Assembly: GCA_937894165.1 (NCBI GenBank)
Contig: CALCSX010000251.1
Span: forward strand, 1 to 25,369
Length of the DNA stretch: 25,369 nt
Origin: an uncultured Saprospiraceae bacterium
GTDB taxonomy: Bacteria; Bacteroidota; Bacteroidia; Chitinophagales; Saprospiraceae
Direction of reading: 5' to 3'
The notes under the pieces were generated by a model, which saw nothing but the letters and a program-made list of their open reading frames with translations, was not told where the DNA came from and made no database searches. Positions 8,521 to 16,461 of this stretch are shown piece by piece. The first letter of the stretch is position 1; the number at the start of each line of letters is the position of its first letter. The translations under genes were made by a program, and so were the position numbers.

Positions 8521-9519
8521 TTAAACCATTTTGTTAGCCATAAGATATTCAGCAATTTGAATAGCATTAGTAGCTGCTCCTTTCCTTAAATTATCGGCAA
8601 CAATCCACAAATTAATGCCATTTTCGATACTTTCATCTCTGCGAACTCGTCCCACAAAGACGTCATTTTTACCTTTAGACAATAAGGGCATAGGGTAGCT
8701 GTTATTCTTCAAATCATCAACTAGCGTCACTCCATCTGAAGCTTTCAAAGTCTCAAGAATCTCAGACATCTGAAAATTATTTTCAAACTCTACATTAACA
8801 CTTTCAGAATGACCTCCTGTTACCGGAACTCTGACGGCCGTAGCGGTAATTTGTATCTTCGGATCTCCAAGAATTTTTCTTGTCTCATTGACCAATTTCA
8901 TCTCCTCTTTGGTATAATCGTTCTCTGTAAATACATCACAATGAGGAATGCAATTTTCATAGATTTGATAATGGTATGCCATCTCATCTGATGTCGGTTT
9001 GCCACCGGATTTTTCTATTTCATACTGCTGAACAGCCTTAGCACCGGTACCTGTGATCGATTGGTAGGTCGAAATCACCAACCTCTTAATTTTAAACTTC
9101 TTATGTAGTTTTTGTAATGCTACCACTAATTGAATAGTACTACAATTCGGATTAGCAATAATTCTATCCGCAGAACTTAAAACAGCGGCATTGACTTCAG
9201 GAACTACTAACTTTTTATCAGGATCCATTCTCCAAGCAGAAGAATTGTCAATTACAAATGTCCCTACCTCTGCAAATTTATTAGCCCATTCCAATGATGT
9301 GCCCCCACCCGCAGAAAACAATGCTATATCCGGCTTGCGACTTATGGCATCTTCCATGGATATCACTTTGTAGGTTTTCCCGTTCAATACAATTTCTTTA
9401 CCTACAGACCTCGCAGATGCTACCGGATAAAACTCTGTTACCGGGAATTTTCGCTCCTCTATTACCTCAATCATTACCCTTCCTACTAATCCGGTTGACC
9501 CAACTAATGCTATTCTCAT
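8521..9519 (-). CDS. asd: Aspartate-semialdehyde dehydrogenase
   Basis: The enzyme reduces aspartyl-4-phosphate to aspartate semialdehyde with NADPH, at the branch point to lysine/diaminopimelate, methionine and threonine. The 332-residue protein starts with the Rossmann motif GSTGLVGR (residues 7-14). The catalytic cysteine is Cys126 in NPNCSTIQ. Gln153 (TYQSITGTG), Arg230 (AVRVPVTGGH) and His237 provide the other active-site residues expected in the family. Length and motif spacing are normal, and all key residues are present. It appears monocistronic. It is divergent from the lamin-tail gene, with 140 bp between the two start codons, and no convincing promoter was found in that gap. Confidence 0.96.
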   Translation of the reverse strand: MRIALVGSTGLVGRVMIEVIEERKFPVTEFYPVASARSVGKEIVLNGKTYKVISMEDAISRKPDIALFSAGGGTSLEWANKFAEVGTFVIDNSSAWRMDPDKKLVVPEVNAAVLSSADRIIANPNCSTIQLVVALQKLHKKFKIKRLVISTYQSITGTGAKAVQQYEIEKSGGKPTSDEMAYHYQIYENCIPHCDVFTENDYTKEEMKLVNETRKILGDPKIQITATAVRVPVTGGHSESVNVEFENNFQMSEILETLKASDGVTLVDDLKNNSYPMPLLSKGKNDVFVGRVRRDESIENGINLWIVADNLRKGAATNAIQIAEYLMANKMV

Positions 9520-9659
9520 TTTTTAATATCTTTTCTAATGATTAAAATTTCTACAGGTTAAATGACCGTTAAATACATTCAAAATGGAGCTTGGTTCGAA
9601 TTTTATCAAGATTATCTCAAATATTTTTAATAACTTCATTTAAGAAATGCAAATATAAT

Positions 9660-12269
9660 ATGCTTTACCTTTATTACACACGATATTTTATCTTATTTAG
9701 TTTATGCACCTTGGCGCTTTCTAATGTTACCAATGCGCAATTTTTTGATACCTTCGAAGATGGCAATCTAACGGAAAATCCGACCTGGCAAGGTGATTTA
9801 CAAAATTTCACGATAACTTCGGGGAATGAATTGAGGCTGGATGCGCCTGCTGCAGGCTCTTCCTTACTTTACACAAGTATTGAAAAATTTGACTCCATAG
9901 CTTGGAATTTTTATTTTCGAATGGAGTTCGATCCTTCCGGTACGAATAAATTGAGAATTTATCTCTATAATGAAGGCAATGATTTTTCCACATCCGATGC
10001 CTTGTTTTTGGAAATGGGGGAAAATGGTAGTCTGGATGACATTACAGTATTTGAAAGAAAAAATAATATCCTAAAAAATCTGGGAAAAGCTGCCGGAGGA
10101 AACTTGGCTCTCAATCCTGCTGAGGCAAGAGTTTATGTTACTTTCCAATCACCGGGCACATGGCAGGTATTTGCCGATTATTCCAAAGGCAATGTCTTAG
10201 TTCCTATCCTATCTTTCGAATCCACATTTTCGGCCACTGAAAATCTTAATTTTGGGATAGAATGCACTTATACTTCTACCCGAACCACACTCTTCTATTT
10301 CGATGATGTCGGAGTGGATCGATTGGAGGAGGACAATACTCCTCCACTTGTCAGCTCCTTAAATATTATAGATGACAACACTTTAAATGTTGGCTTTACA
10401 AAATTAATTGATCCCGGAACACTTATAGATCCATCAAATTTTTCAGTAAACAATGGCATCTCTAATCCTGCAAATATCCAAATATTAAATCCCTCTACTG
10501 CCCAACTAAATTTCGGCACTTCTTTTGAAAATGGACAGGAATATACGCTAACTATTTCAGGAATACAGGACACACTTGGCAATGCAATAGCAGATACGAA
10601 TCTCATTTTCAGTTATTTAGTGGCCGAAATTCCTGAGTACGGGGATATTATCATTTCCGAAATAATGGCTGATCCCAATCCACCGATCAACCTTCCGGAT
10701 GCAGAGTATATTGAAATTCACAACAGATCAAATAAAATACTCAATCTCAAGGACTTGGTTTTGTTGAGGGGTTCCACCACTTACCCGATACCTGAACACT
10801 TTATCCTACCGGGGGAATATTACATGTTGTGTCGAATCGCAGAGCTTGATTTATTTTTAAGTGTTGAGAATAAAATTGGAATGAATACTTTCCCTGCAAT
10901 TACTAATGGAGGCGATGAATTATTTCTCCTCAATTCAAATGGCGATTGTGTTTATCGAACAACTTTTAGTATTTCCGATTACGGCAGCAGTGCAAAAAGT
11001 GATGGTGGATGGTCTTTAGAATTAAAATATCCTGAAAGCCCATGTTTCTCAAGTTCCTGGTCAGCTTCTGTAAATAATAATGGGGGGACGCCGGGCATGC
11101 CCAATTCCTTGCCTATAATTTCAGCGCCTGTAGAAAAAATAATTCAATCATTTTCGCTTGATGATAATTCCGTTACAATTAGAATCAATCAATTACTAGA
11201 CATGGGAGATATAACCAATATGCTTAATTGGAATATCACCCCTTCTCTGGAAATTTTAGGTATCGATTATTTTCCTTGCTCTTCTGAAGCAGATGAAATA
11301 ATATTATTTACAGATACTTTCCAAGAGGACGTGGCTTATGACATAACTTTTAGAGGGATCATTAAAGATTGTACAGGGGATGAATTAATTGTGGATGAAA
11401 TAATAAGCTTTGTTAAGCCACAACTACCGCAAATCGGCGATTTGGTTATTAATGAAATTTTGCATCACCCTAAAAGTGGTGGAAGCAGCTACATTGAAAT
11501 CTATAATCAATCTGATAAATTCTTAAGGACAGGGGATTTAGGATTGAAAAATAATTCCGATCAGATCATTAGGATTAACACAGATATTATCATTCCACCA
11601 GCCGGCTTCATTACCATTTCTGCTGATAGAACCAATACTTTAGAAACTTATCAAGTGGAAAATCCGGATTGGTTAATAGAAAACAGCCTCCCTTCCCTAC
11701 CCAACACAAGTGGTACTGTCGTTTTGCTTGGATTTTTACCGGGTGATGACGTGCTTCGACTCGATTCACTGAGTTATGATGAATCCTGGCATTCAGGTTT
11801 GCTGAAAGAAATTGCAGGCATATCTTTAGAAAGAGTTGAATATCAAGGCGCTAGCACTTCGTCGGACAATTGGTATTCCGCAGCCTGGAATAATGGTGGT
11901 GGAACTCCGACAGCCAAAAACTCTCAATTCAGGGACGCTAAAAATCCGACAGATGGATTAATTAGCCTCGAACCGAAAGTTTTTTCTCCCGACGGCGACG
12001 GTTATAACGACTTTGTAACAATCACCTTAAATACAGAAGGGAATTATAATTTAACGGTAAAAATATATGATCTTCAGGGGCGGGAAGTCAGAACCCTAAT
12101 CAATAATCAGATAGGTGGCAGTTCGGATAAAATCATTTGGGATGGTAGCGACGACAATGGCAACCATGCAGTAATTGGAAGTTATATAATTTACATTGAA
12201 GGAGTGGATCCTTCAGGTAGTGTAATTCGGGAAAAACTGAGCTGCGTACTGGCTGGAAACTTTAATTAA
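9660..12269 (+). CDS. Secreted lamin-tail-domain protein with Ig-like and FlgD-like C-terminal domain
   Basis: I place the start at the ATG at 9660, giving 869 residues. The frame can be extended to a TTG at 9591, but only the ATG puts the signal peptide (1-27, ending TNAQ) at the N-terminus. Domains in order: a lectin/jelly-roll-like module (28-222), an Ig-like SbsA/Big_5-type domain (226-321, starting NTPPLVSSLN), a first lamin-tail domain (about 325-482, starting GDIIISEIMADPNPP, ending near NNNGGTPG), a second Ig-like domain (490-585), a second lamin-tail domain (592-755, GDLVINEILHHP to NNGGGTPTAKN), and a C-terminal FlgD-like domain (770-869, with FSPDGDGYND and WDGSDDNG). The architecture is that of a large surface or exported Bacteroidota protein, probably a T9SS client. 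The ligand and any enzymatic role are unknown. The downstream dgkA follows after 37 bp. Confidence 0.85.
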   Translation: MLYLYYTRYFILFSLCTLALSNVTNAQFFDTFEDGNLTENPTWQGDLQNFTITSGNELRLDAPAAGSSLLYTSIEKFDSIAWNFYFRMEFDPSGTNKLRIYLYNEGNDFSTSDALFLEMGENGSLDDITVFERKNNILKNLGKAAGGNLALNPAEARVYVTFQSPGTWQVFADYSKGNVLVPILSFESTFSATENLNFGIECTYTSTRTTLFYFDDVGVDRLEEDNTPPLVSSLNIIDDNTLNVGFTKLIDPGTLIDPSNFSVNNGISNPANIQILNPSTAQLNFGTSFENGQEYTLTISGIQDTLGNAIADTNLIFSYLVAEIPEYGDIIISEIMADPNPPINLPDAEYIEIHNRSNKILNLKDLVLLRGSTTYPIPEHFILPGEYYMLCRIAELDLFLSVENKIGMNTFPAITNGGDELFLLNSNGDCVYRTTFSISDYGSSAKSDGGWSLELKYPESPCFSSSWSASVNNNGGTPGMPNSLPIISAPVEKIIQSFSLDDNSVTIRINQLLDMGDITNMLNWNITPSLEILGIDYFPCSSEADEIILFTDTFQEDVAYDITFRGIIKDCTGDELIVDEIISFVKPQLPQIGDLVINEILHHPKSGGSSYIEIYNQSDKFLRTGDLGLKNNSDQIIRINTDIIIPPAGFITISADRTNTLETYQVENPDWLIENSLPSLPNTSGTVVLLGFLPGDDVLRLDSLSYDESWHSGLLKEIAGISLERVEYQGASTSSDNWYSAAWNNGGGTPTAKNSQFRDAKNPTDGLISLEPKVFSPDGDGYNDFVTITLNTEGNYNLTVKIYDLQGREVRTLINNQIGGSSDKIIWDGSDDNGNHAVIGSYIIYIEGVDPSGSVIREKLSCVLAGNFN

Positions 12270-12306
12270 CATACGATCATCAATCATAGCATCAAAAATA
12301 ATAGGA

Positions 12307-12666
12307 TTGAAAAAATTCAGTATTAAGTCATTCGGACCGGCATTTAAAGGAATTTTGCTTACCTTCGCCGAACCAAATTTTAAGTTTCACGTTGCAACTT
12401 CTCTTTTGGTTGTTGTTGGAGGAATATTATTGCAAGTTTCCACAATAGAATGGTGCCTCCTGATTGGTTGTATCGGTTTTGTGTTAACTATTGAGATTAT
12501 AAACACTGCAATTGAACATATTATGAATTTTCTGCACCCCGGGTTTGAAGAAAGGGTGGGGCAAATCAAAGATGTGGCAGCGGCGGCTGTTTTAATTTCA
12601 TCAATAACAGCATTTTTAGTGGGTAGTATAATTTTTCTGCCCAAACTACTTGAATTATTTAGTTAA
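12307..12666 (+). CDS. dgkA: Diacylglycerol/undecaprenol kinase family protein
   Basis: This 119-residue inner-membrane protein of the DgkA family should phosphorylate diacylglycerol or undecaprenol using ATP, with three membrane helices in an expected trimer. The catalytic signature lines up with E. coli DgkA at a constant offset of six residues: Glu22, Glu63, Asn66 and Glu70 (IEIINTAIE), Lys88 and Asp89 (IKDVAAAAVL). The position equal to E. coli Asp80 is Asn74. The start codon is TTG at 12307, preceded by AGGA; no in-frame ATG gives the full first amphipathic helix. The 2 bp gap to the acetyltransferase gene suggests co-transcription. In Bacteroidota this family may act on undecaprenol, but the substrate cannot be read from sequence. 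Confidence 0.9.
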   Translation: MKKFSIKSFGPAFKGILLTFAEPNFKFHVATSLLVVVGGILLQVSTIEWCLLIGCIGFVLTIEIINTAIEHIMNFLHPGFEERVGQIKDVAAAAVLISSITAFLVGSIIFLPKLLELFS

Positions 12667-12668
12667 GC

Positions 12669-13136
12669 ATGGAAAATAATGTATGGTTTAAGACAAAGAC
12701 TTTCAGCGAATTGAATCTCTATGAACTATATGAGATTTTGGCTTTGCGCCAAAAGGTTTTTGTGGTCGAGCAAGATTGTGCTTATTTAGATGCTGATAAT
12801 AAGGATTATAAGTCGAAGCATTTGCTTGGCTTTGTAGATAATGAACTGAAGGCTTATGCCCGATTGCTTCCTGCAGGCATTCAATACCCAAATGAAGTTT
12901 CAATAGGTCGGGTTCTAACTGACGAATCGTGCAGAAATATGGGTATTGGCAAGGCTTTGATGGAAAAAGCTATTGAAGAATGCCAGCATTACTGGAAGGG
13001 TAAAAAAATAACTATTTCTGCCCAGACCTATCTTGAGGATTTCTATAATAAATTAGGTTTTGTTAGCAGTGACAATCATTACTTGGAAGATGGCATCCCT
13101 CATATGGAAATGCATTTCTTCGTAGAAACAGCATAA
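12669..13136 (+). CDS. GNAT-family N-acetyltransferase, ElaA-like
   Basis: This 155-residue cytoplasmic protein resembles E. coli ElaA. The N-terminal ElaA pattern is clear: LYEILALRQKVFVVEQDCAY at residues 19-38. The GNAT acetyl-CoA site follows, with IGRVLTDE (79-86) then the R/Q-x-x-G-x-G/A loop at Arg89-Gly92-Gly94 (CRNMGIGKALM). FYNKLGFV (125-132) and an HMEMHF C-terminal strand complete the fold. The acceptor substrate is unknown, as for most ElaA proteins. It starts 2 bp after dgkA and is the last gene of that plus-strand group. Confidence 0.9.
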   Translation: MENNVWFKTKTFSELNLYELYEILALRQKVFVVEQDCAYLDADNKDYKSKHLLGFVDNELKAYARLLPAGIQYPNEVSIGRVLTDESCRNMGIGKALMEKAIEECQHYWKGKKITISAQTYLEDFYNKLGFVSSDNHYLEDGIPHMEMHFFVETA

Positions 13137-13150
13137 TATTTAATTTTCTT

Positions 13151-13258
13151 GATTTCTCCCGCGTTAGGGATAGAAAAGGTGTCCGGCTTCCCTGCCGGCA
13201 GTCCGCAGGACCGTAGCGAAGCGAAGCCTGATATAGCCCGGCGATAAGCCTTATAGGA
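13151..13258. repeat. GC-rich structured intergenic repeat (Bacteroidota-type)
   Basis: A GC-rich block stands out in AT-rich spacer between two convergent genes. It begins cccgcgttagggatagaa and ends tagcccggcgataagcc. The centre can fold: GGCTTC at 13185-13190 pairs perfectly with GAAGCC at 13223-13228, enclosing a CTGCCGGCAG palindrome (13192-13201) and GTCC/GGAC (13201-13211). From general familiarity, similar GATAGAA...TAGCC blocks are scattered in many Bacteroidota genomes. Whether this is a non-coding RNA (for example Rfam Flavo-1) or a mobile palindromic repeat is not settled here. Confidence 0.55.
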
Positions 13259-13591
13259 AAATTATAGTGAAGAGAAAGATGGATCCAGAGGAAATCTTTG
13301 GTTCTTTATTGTGCATTGCATGACCCAAATTACAAATTTGAAATTACACATTATTGAAGATCAATAGTACTTGTTTTAAGCTATGAAGACGCCAAAAAAC
13401 AGGAAAAGCACAATGTAAATTCCCTACGCGCGCCCCACATTCCCCTGAAGGAAAGCGTCAGGTCTTATTATACAAGTAGATTCTTTTAGTGTTTGCTAGC
13501 GCCAGCCATTTAGGGGGTTAGGGGGCTGCAGAGCCTTAAAAATCAATAATTAAATAAAATAGGCTTAGCGCAACGCCACACTAAAAAACAA
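13259..13591. other. Gene-free spacer with short CCCCTGAAGG / AGGGGGTTAGGGGG blocks
   Basis: No coding sequence can be supported here. Besides AT-rich sequence it holds tcccctgaagg (about 13441-13451) and tagggggttaggggg (about 13511-13525), which look like broken halves of a C-rich/G-rich spacer repeat. It separates the convergent acetyltransferase and flippase-like genes. Confidence 0.4.
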
Positions 13592-14653
13592 TTATAACAG
13601 ACCCTGATCCTTTGGTTTATTCAAAATCGAAAGCATCAAAATCGAAAGTAAGCCGAATAAAATGTTTCCGAAAACCTGTAGGGAAAAATAGAGTATATTA
13701 GCCATCGAAAAGGCATCCCCACTCGCTACACCATAAATCTCTAATGCCGTTGTCGCTAAAAAATGAAATGTCCCCATCCCGCCCGGCGATGGAAATACCA
13801 CGCCTAAACTTCCAAAAACAAATACCATCAACGAGGCACGCCAACCCAAGTCCGCTGTCGGTTCAAATGCAAAAAAGCACACATAGGTCATTAAAAAATA
13901 CATCAACCAAATATTGAGGGAGTGAAAAATGAACCAAAATGGCTTACGAACTCGCGCTACAGAAGTCAGTCCAGCCATAAATCCAATAATAATCTCCTTG
14001 ATCTTCTTAATTAATTTATGATCCCCCGCTCTCCTAAATATGAAAATACCTATAATAAGAGTAACAATAGCTAGAAATATCCCAATTCTAAACCATGAGG
14101 AATTCAAAATCTCTCCGGCTCCCGGCAGATTTAAATTGGCAAAAATCCAATCCTTCACGGTGTCAAATTCGAGAAAAAATGCAAAGGTGATAATAGCGAG
14201 TAGGCAGAATAAATCCAGAATCCTGTCAGTCACGACGGTTCCCATCACTTTCTCGAAGGCAAATCCTTCATATCTTGACAGTGCAGCAGCTTTGATAACT
14301 TCCCCGGAGCGTGGGAATCCCAAATTAGCAAAATAACCCAGCATGATGGTGCCAATAGTATTGAGAAAGCGAGGCTTGTGTTCGATAGGTTCCAACAACA
14401 TCTGCCATCTGATCGCCCGGCTGACATTACTGATCATAAAGAAAATTATGACGACAGCAATTATCCAAACATTCACACTCGAGAAGTCAGCCATTATTTT
14501 ATCGAACAGGCTACAATCTTCATAGGCAATTCCGTCCAAAGCACATTGTAGGGAAAACTTCTCCTGCTGTCTCTGGAAAACCCAGATTAATATGGCTAAA
14601 CCAATTCCGGCAAATAAAATCACCTGGATAAACTGCTTTAGCTTTTTATGCAC
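13592..14653 (-). CDS. Flippase-like integral membrane protein (LPG synthase TM / UPF0104 family)
   Basis: This 353-residue protein has about eight membrane helices and belongs to the AglD/MprF-type flippase-like family (PF03706). The conserved family elements are GYFANLGFPRSGEVIKAAAL (106-125), TVVTDRILDL (139-148) and FPSPGGMGTFHFLA (287-300). It lacks the soluble aminoacyl-transferase domain of MprF, so it is the transmembrane module alone. Such proteins are thought to move or modify lipids or lipid-linked sugars; the substrate here is unknown. A loop after the first helix carries Cys37 and Cys47, which could form a periplasmic disulfide. It lies 4 bp after panD and so shares its transcript. 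Confidence 0.88.
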   Translation of the reverse strand: MHKKLKQFIQVILFAGIGLAILIWVFQRQQEKFSLQCALDGIAYEDCSLFDKIMADFSSVNVWIIAVVIIFFMISNVSRAIRWQMLLEPIEHKPRFLNTIGTIMLGYFANLGFPRSGEVIKAAALSRYEGFAFEKVMGTVVTDRILDLFCLLAIITFAFFLEFDTVKDWIFANLNLPGAGEILNSSWFRIGIFLAIVTLIIGIFIFRRAGDHKLIKKIKEIIIGFMAGLTSVARVRKPFWFIFHSLNIWLMYFLMTYVCFFAFEPTADLGWRASLMVFVFGSLGVVFPSPGGMGTFHFLATTALEIYGVASGDAFSMANILYFSLQVFGNILFGLLSILMLSILNKPKDQGLL

Positions 14654-14657
14654 TTCT

Positions 14658-15008
14658 TTAGGTATTTAATCTATTATTGGCATCCGGGAAGGCTACCATT
14701 GGTTCAAAAGTCTTTGCTTCCTCGGATGTCATCAAGCCATAGGCAATTATTATGACAACATCGCCAACCTGGACTCTTCGTGCAGCAGCTCCATTCAAAC
14801 ATATAACGCCGGAATTCCTCTTGCCTGTAATAACATAGGTTTCGAAGCGCTCCCCATTATTATTATTGACGATCTGAACCTTTTCTCCTTCAACCAGTCC
14901 GGCTGCATCCATCAACTCCTCATCTATGGTAATGCTGCCCACATAATTTAAGTTGGCTTCAGTTACAACAGCTCTATGTATTTTAGATTTAAATCGGTGT
15001 ATCAACAT
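14658..15008 (-). CDS. panD: Aspartate 1-decarboxylase (pyruvoyl)
   Basis: PanD converts L-aspartate to beta-alanine for pantothenate synthesis. The 116-residue proenzyme carries the self-cleavage site Gly24-Ser25 in NYVGSITID, where Ser25 becomes the pyruvoyl cofactor. Arg54, Thr57 and Tyr58 (ERFETYVITG) are the expected processing and substrate residues, and NGAAAR (73-78) is the conserved Asn-Gly-Ala loop. Length is normal. It follows panC after 128 bp and precedes the flippase-like gene by 4 bp. A TACCTTTG box only 7 bp upstream of the ATG suggests its own promoter with a very short or absent leader. Confidence 0.97.
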   Translation of the reverse strand: MLIHRFKSKIHRAVVTEANLNYVGSITIDEELMDAAGLVEGEKVQIVNNNNGERFETYVITGKRNSGVICLNGAAARRVQVGDVVIIIAYGLMTSEEAKTFEPMVAFPDANNRLNT

Positions 15009-15015
15009 AACGGCG

Positions 15016-15050
15016 CAAAGGTATAAATTTTAAACGTTTTGCTATCCAAA
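15016..15050 (-). promoter_or_regulatory. Candidate panD promoter (TTTG-N23-TACCTTTG)
   Basis: On the minus strand the -7 box TACCTTTG (15023-15016) matches TAnnTTTG exactly. A TTTG (15050-15047) lies 23 nt upstream, slightly longer than the usual 19-21. Transcription would start around 15010, within a few bases of the panD ATG at 15008, so the mRNA may be nearly leaderless. Confidence 0.5.
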
Positions 15051-15136
15051 ATGTAAAGAAATCTTTGGGTTCTAGCCTAACGCACTATCTTTTTTCTTTC
15101 ACCCATATAAATAACAAAGTCCATCATAAAGTTCCA

Positions 15137-15976
15137 TCAGATAATAATATTATCGATAAGCCGCACCTCCCCCATCCATGCTGCGATCAACACGACCACC
15201 ATATCCCGTCGTTTTTCTACCTCCTCAAGACTTTCTGCATCCACAGCAGTAATATATTCAACCTTCATGCCGGCATCTTCTATATACCTGACGCCTATTT
15301 CTTTTGTTTTTTCAAATTCACCCCCGCCTAATAAAGCAGATTTTATATTCTCCAAGACTTTGTATAAGGTTGCAGCGCGTTTGCGCTCTTCCTCAGATAA
15401 TCGTTTATTCCGACTGCTCATTGCTAAGCCACTTGCTTCCCGCAAGGTAGGTAATGATATCAATGCAACTGACATTTTAAGCTGTTGAATCATAGCACCA
15501 ATAATTCGCTGCTGCTGGTAATCTTTCAATCCCATATACAATCTGTCAGGTTTTACAATATCTAAAAATCTGTATACCACCTGAACAACGCCCTCGAAAT
15601 GCCCCGGTCTCTGCAAGCCATCCAACTTGTTGATCAAATGGTCGAGCTGAAGTGGTGGCACCTCAAAGCCCACCTCAGGATATATTTCAATGACATCAGG
15701 AAGAAATAAAATATCAGGTTTCTCTGTGTCCAGCTTCGCAATATCTTCCTTTAAAGTTCTTGGATATTTGGCTAAATCATTCTTATCGTTAAATTGAGTG
15801 GGATTTACAAATATCGAAATGATCGTGATATCATTATCTCGTTTCGATTCTCTAACCAAACTCAGATGACCCTCATGAAGTGCGCCCATGGTCGGGACAA
15901 AACCTACAGAAGTGTTGTTACTATTCCCTATCTTCATAATTTTATGAAGATCATCGATTTGTCTAATTATATACAT
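15137..15976 (-). CDS. panC: Pantothenate synthetase (pantoate-beta-alanine ligase)
   Basis: PanC joins pantoate and beta-alanine with ATP to make pantothenate. The 279-residue protein has the nucleotidyltransferase HxGH site in PTMGALHEGH (28-37), the FVNPTQF pantoate-binding loop (56-62), GLKDYQQ (149-155) and the KMSKS-like SGLAMSSRN (182-190). All expected catalytic elements are present and the length is typical. Its product partner panD lies downstream. The upstream RidA-family gene ends 38 bp before this start and no separate promoter box was seen, so panC is probably read from the kmo transcript. Confidence 0.97.
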   Translation of the reverse strand: MYIIRQIDDLHKIMKIGNSNNTSVGFVPTMGALHEGHLSLVRESKRDNDITIISIFVNPTQFNDKNDLAKYPRTLKEDIAKLDTEKPDILFLPDVIEIYPEVGFEVPPLQLDHLINKLDGLQRPGHFEGVVQVVYRFLDIVKPDRLYMGLKDYQQQRIIGAMIQQLKMSVALISLPTLREASGLAMSSRNKRLSEEERKRAATLYKVLENIKSALLGGGEFEKTKEIGVRYIEDAGMKVEYITAVDAESLEEVEKRRDMVVVLIAAWMGEVRLIDNIII

Positions 15977-16014
15977 TAGATTTATTTTGAATCAAAAATT
16001 GAAAGTAGAAAGCT

Positions 16015-16437
16015 CTATTGGGGTTTGTAGGCAATTGCTTTAATTTCGATAAGCAAATGTGGATGAGGCAACTGGTGCACTGCTACTGTCGTGCGGGTAG
16101 GCCCGGTCTCGTCAAAATATTCACCGTACACCTCGTTATAGCCACCAAAATCATTCATATTTACCAAAAATGTCGAAATTTCAACCAAATCAGAAAGACC
16201 GGCATCGAAAGACCCCAAAATATCTCTAATATTTTCAATTACGGCGCGGGTTTGCACTTTAATATCCAAATTGGTCGTTCCCATATCATCCACTTGCACG
16301 CCCGCAAAACTATTATCCGGCAGTCTGGAGGATGTCCCACTTATAAATATAAAATCTCCGGCTCTTTTAACATGAGGGAATTTGCCTCTTGGCTTAGCCT
16401 TGCCTTCCACTACTCTACTTTCATTCATTGATTTCAT
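16015..16437 (-). CDS. RidA-family protein, probable 2-aminomuconate deaminase
   Basis: This 140-residue protein has the YjgF/YER057c/RidA fold. It differs from housekeeping RidA and follows the 2-aminomuconate deaminase type (AmnD/NbaF): GKAKPRGKFPHVKRAGDFIF near residues 12-31, SGTSSRLPDN (33-42), TRAVIENIRDIL (63-74), then NMNDFGGYNEVYGEYFDETG (92-111) and VAVHQLPHPHLLIEIKA (118-134). That enzyme hydrolyses 2-aminomuconate to 4-oxalocrotonate and ammonia in the 3-hydroxyanthranilate route of tryptophan degradation. The adjacent kynurenine 3-monooxygenase, 24 bp upstream, supports this. Translation may start at Met1 or at Met4 (16428). A generic imine deaminase remains possible. Confidence 0.85.
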   Translation of the reverse strand: MKSMNESRVVEGKAKPRGKFPHVKRAGDFIFISGTSSRLPDNSFAGVQVDDMGTTNLDIKVQTRAVIENIRDILGSFDAGLSDLVEISTFLVNMNDFGGYNEVYGEYFDETGPTRTTVAVHQLPHPHLLIEIKAIAYKPQ

Positions 16438-16461
16438 GATATATTATTTGTTGATATACAA

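Noticed and set aside
9650..9657. TATATTTG on the minus strand as an asd promoter
   Set aside because: No good -33 element, it coincides with the lamin gene start in AT-rich sequence, and the leader would be over 120 nt.
9591..9659. N-terminal extension of the lamin-tail protein from a TTG
   Set aside because: It would put 23 residues ahead of a good signal peptide; the ATG at 9660 fits secretion.
13151..13258. CRISPR array
   Set aside because: The palindromic block occurs once here, with no regular repeat-spacer units and no cas genes in the window.
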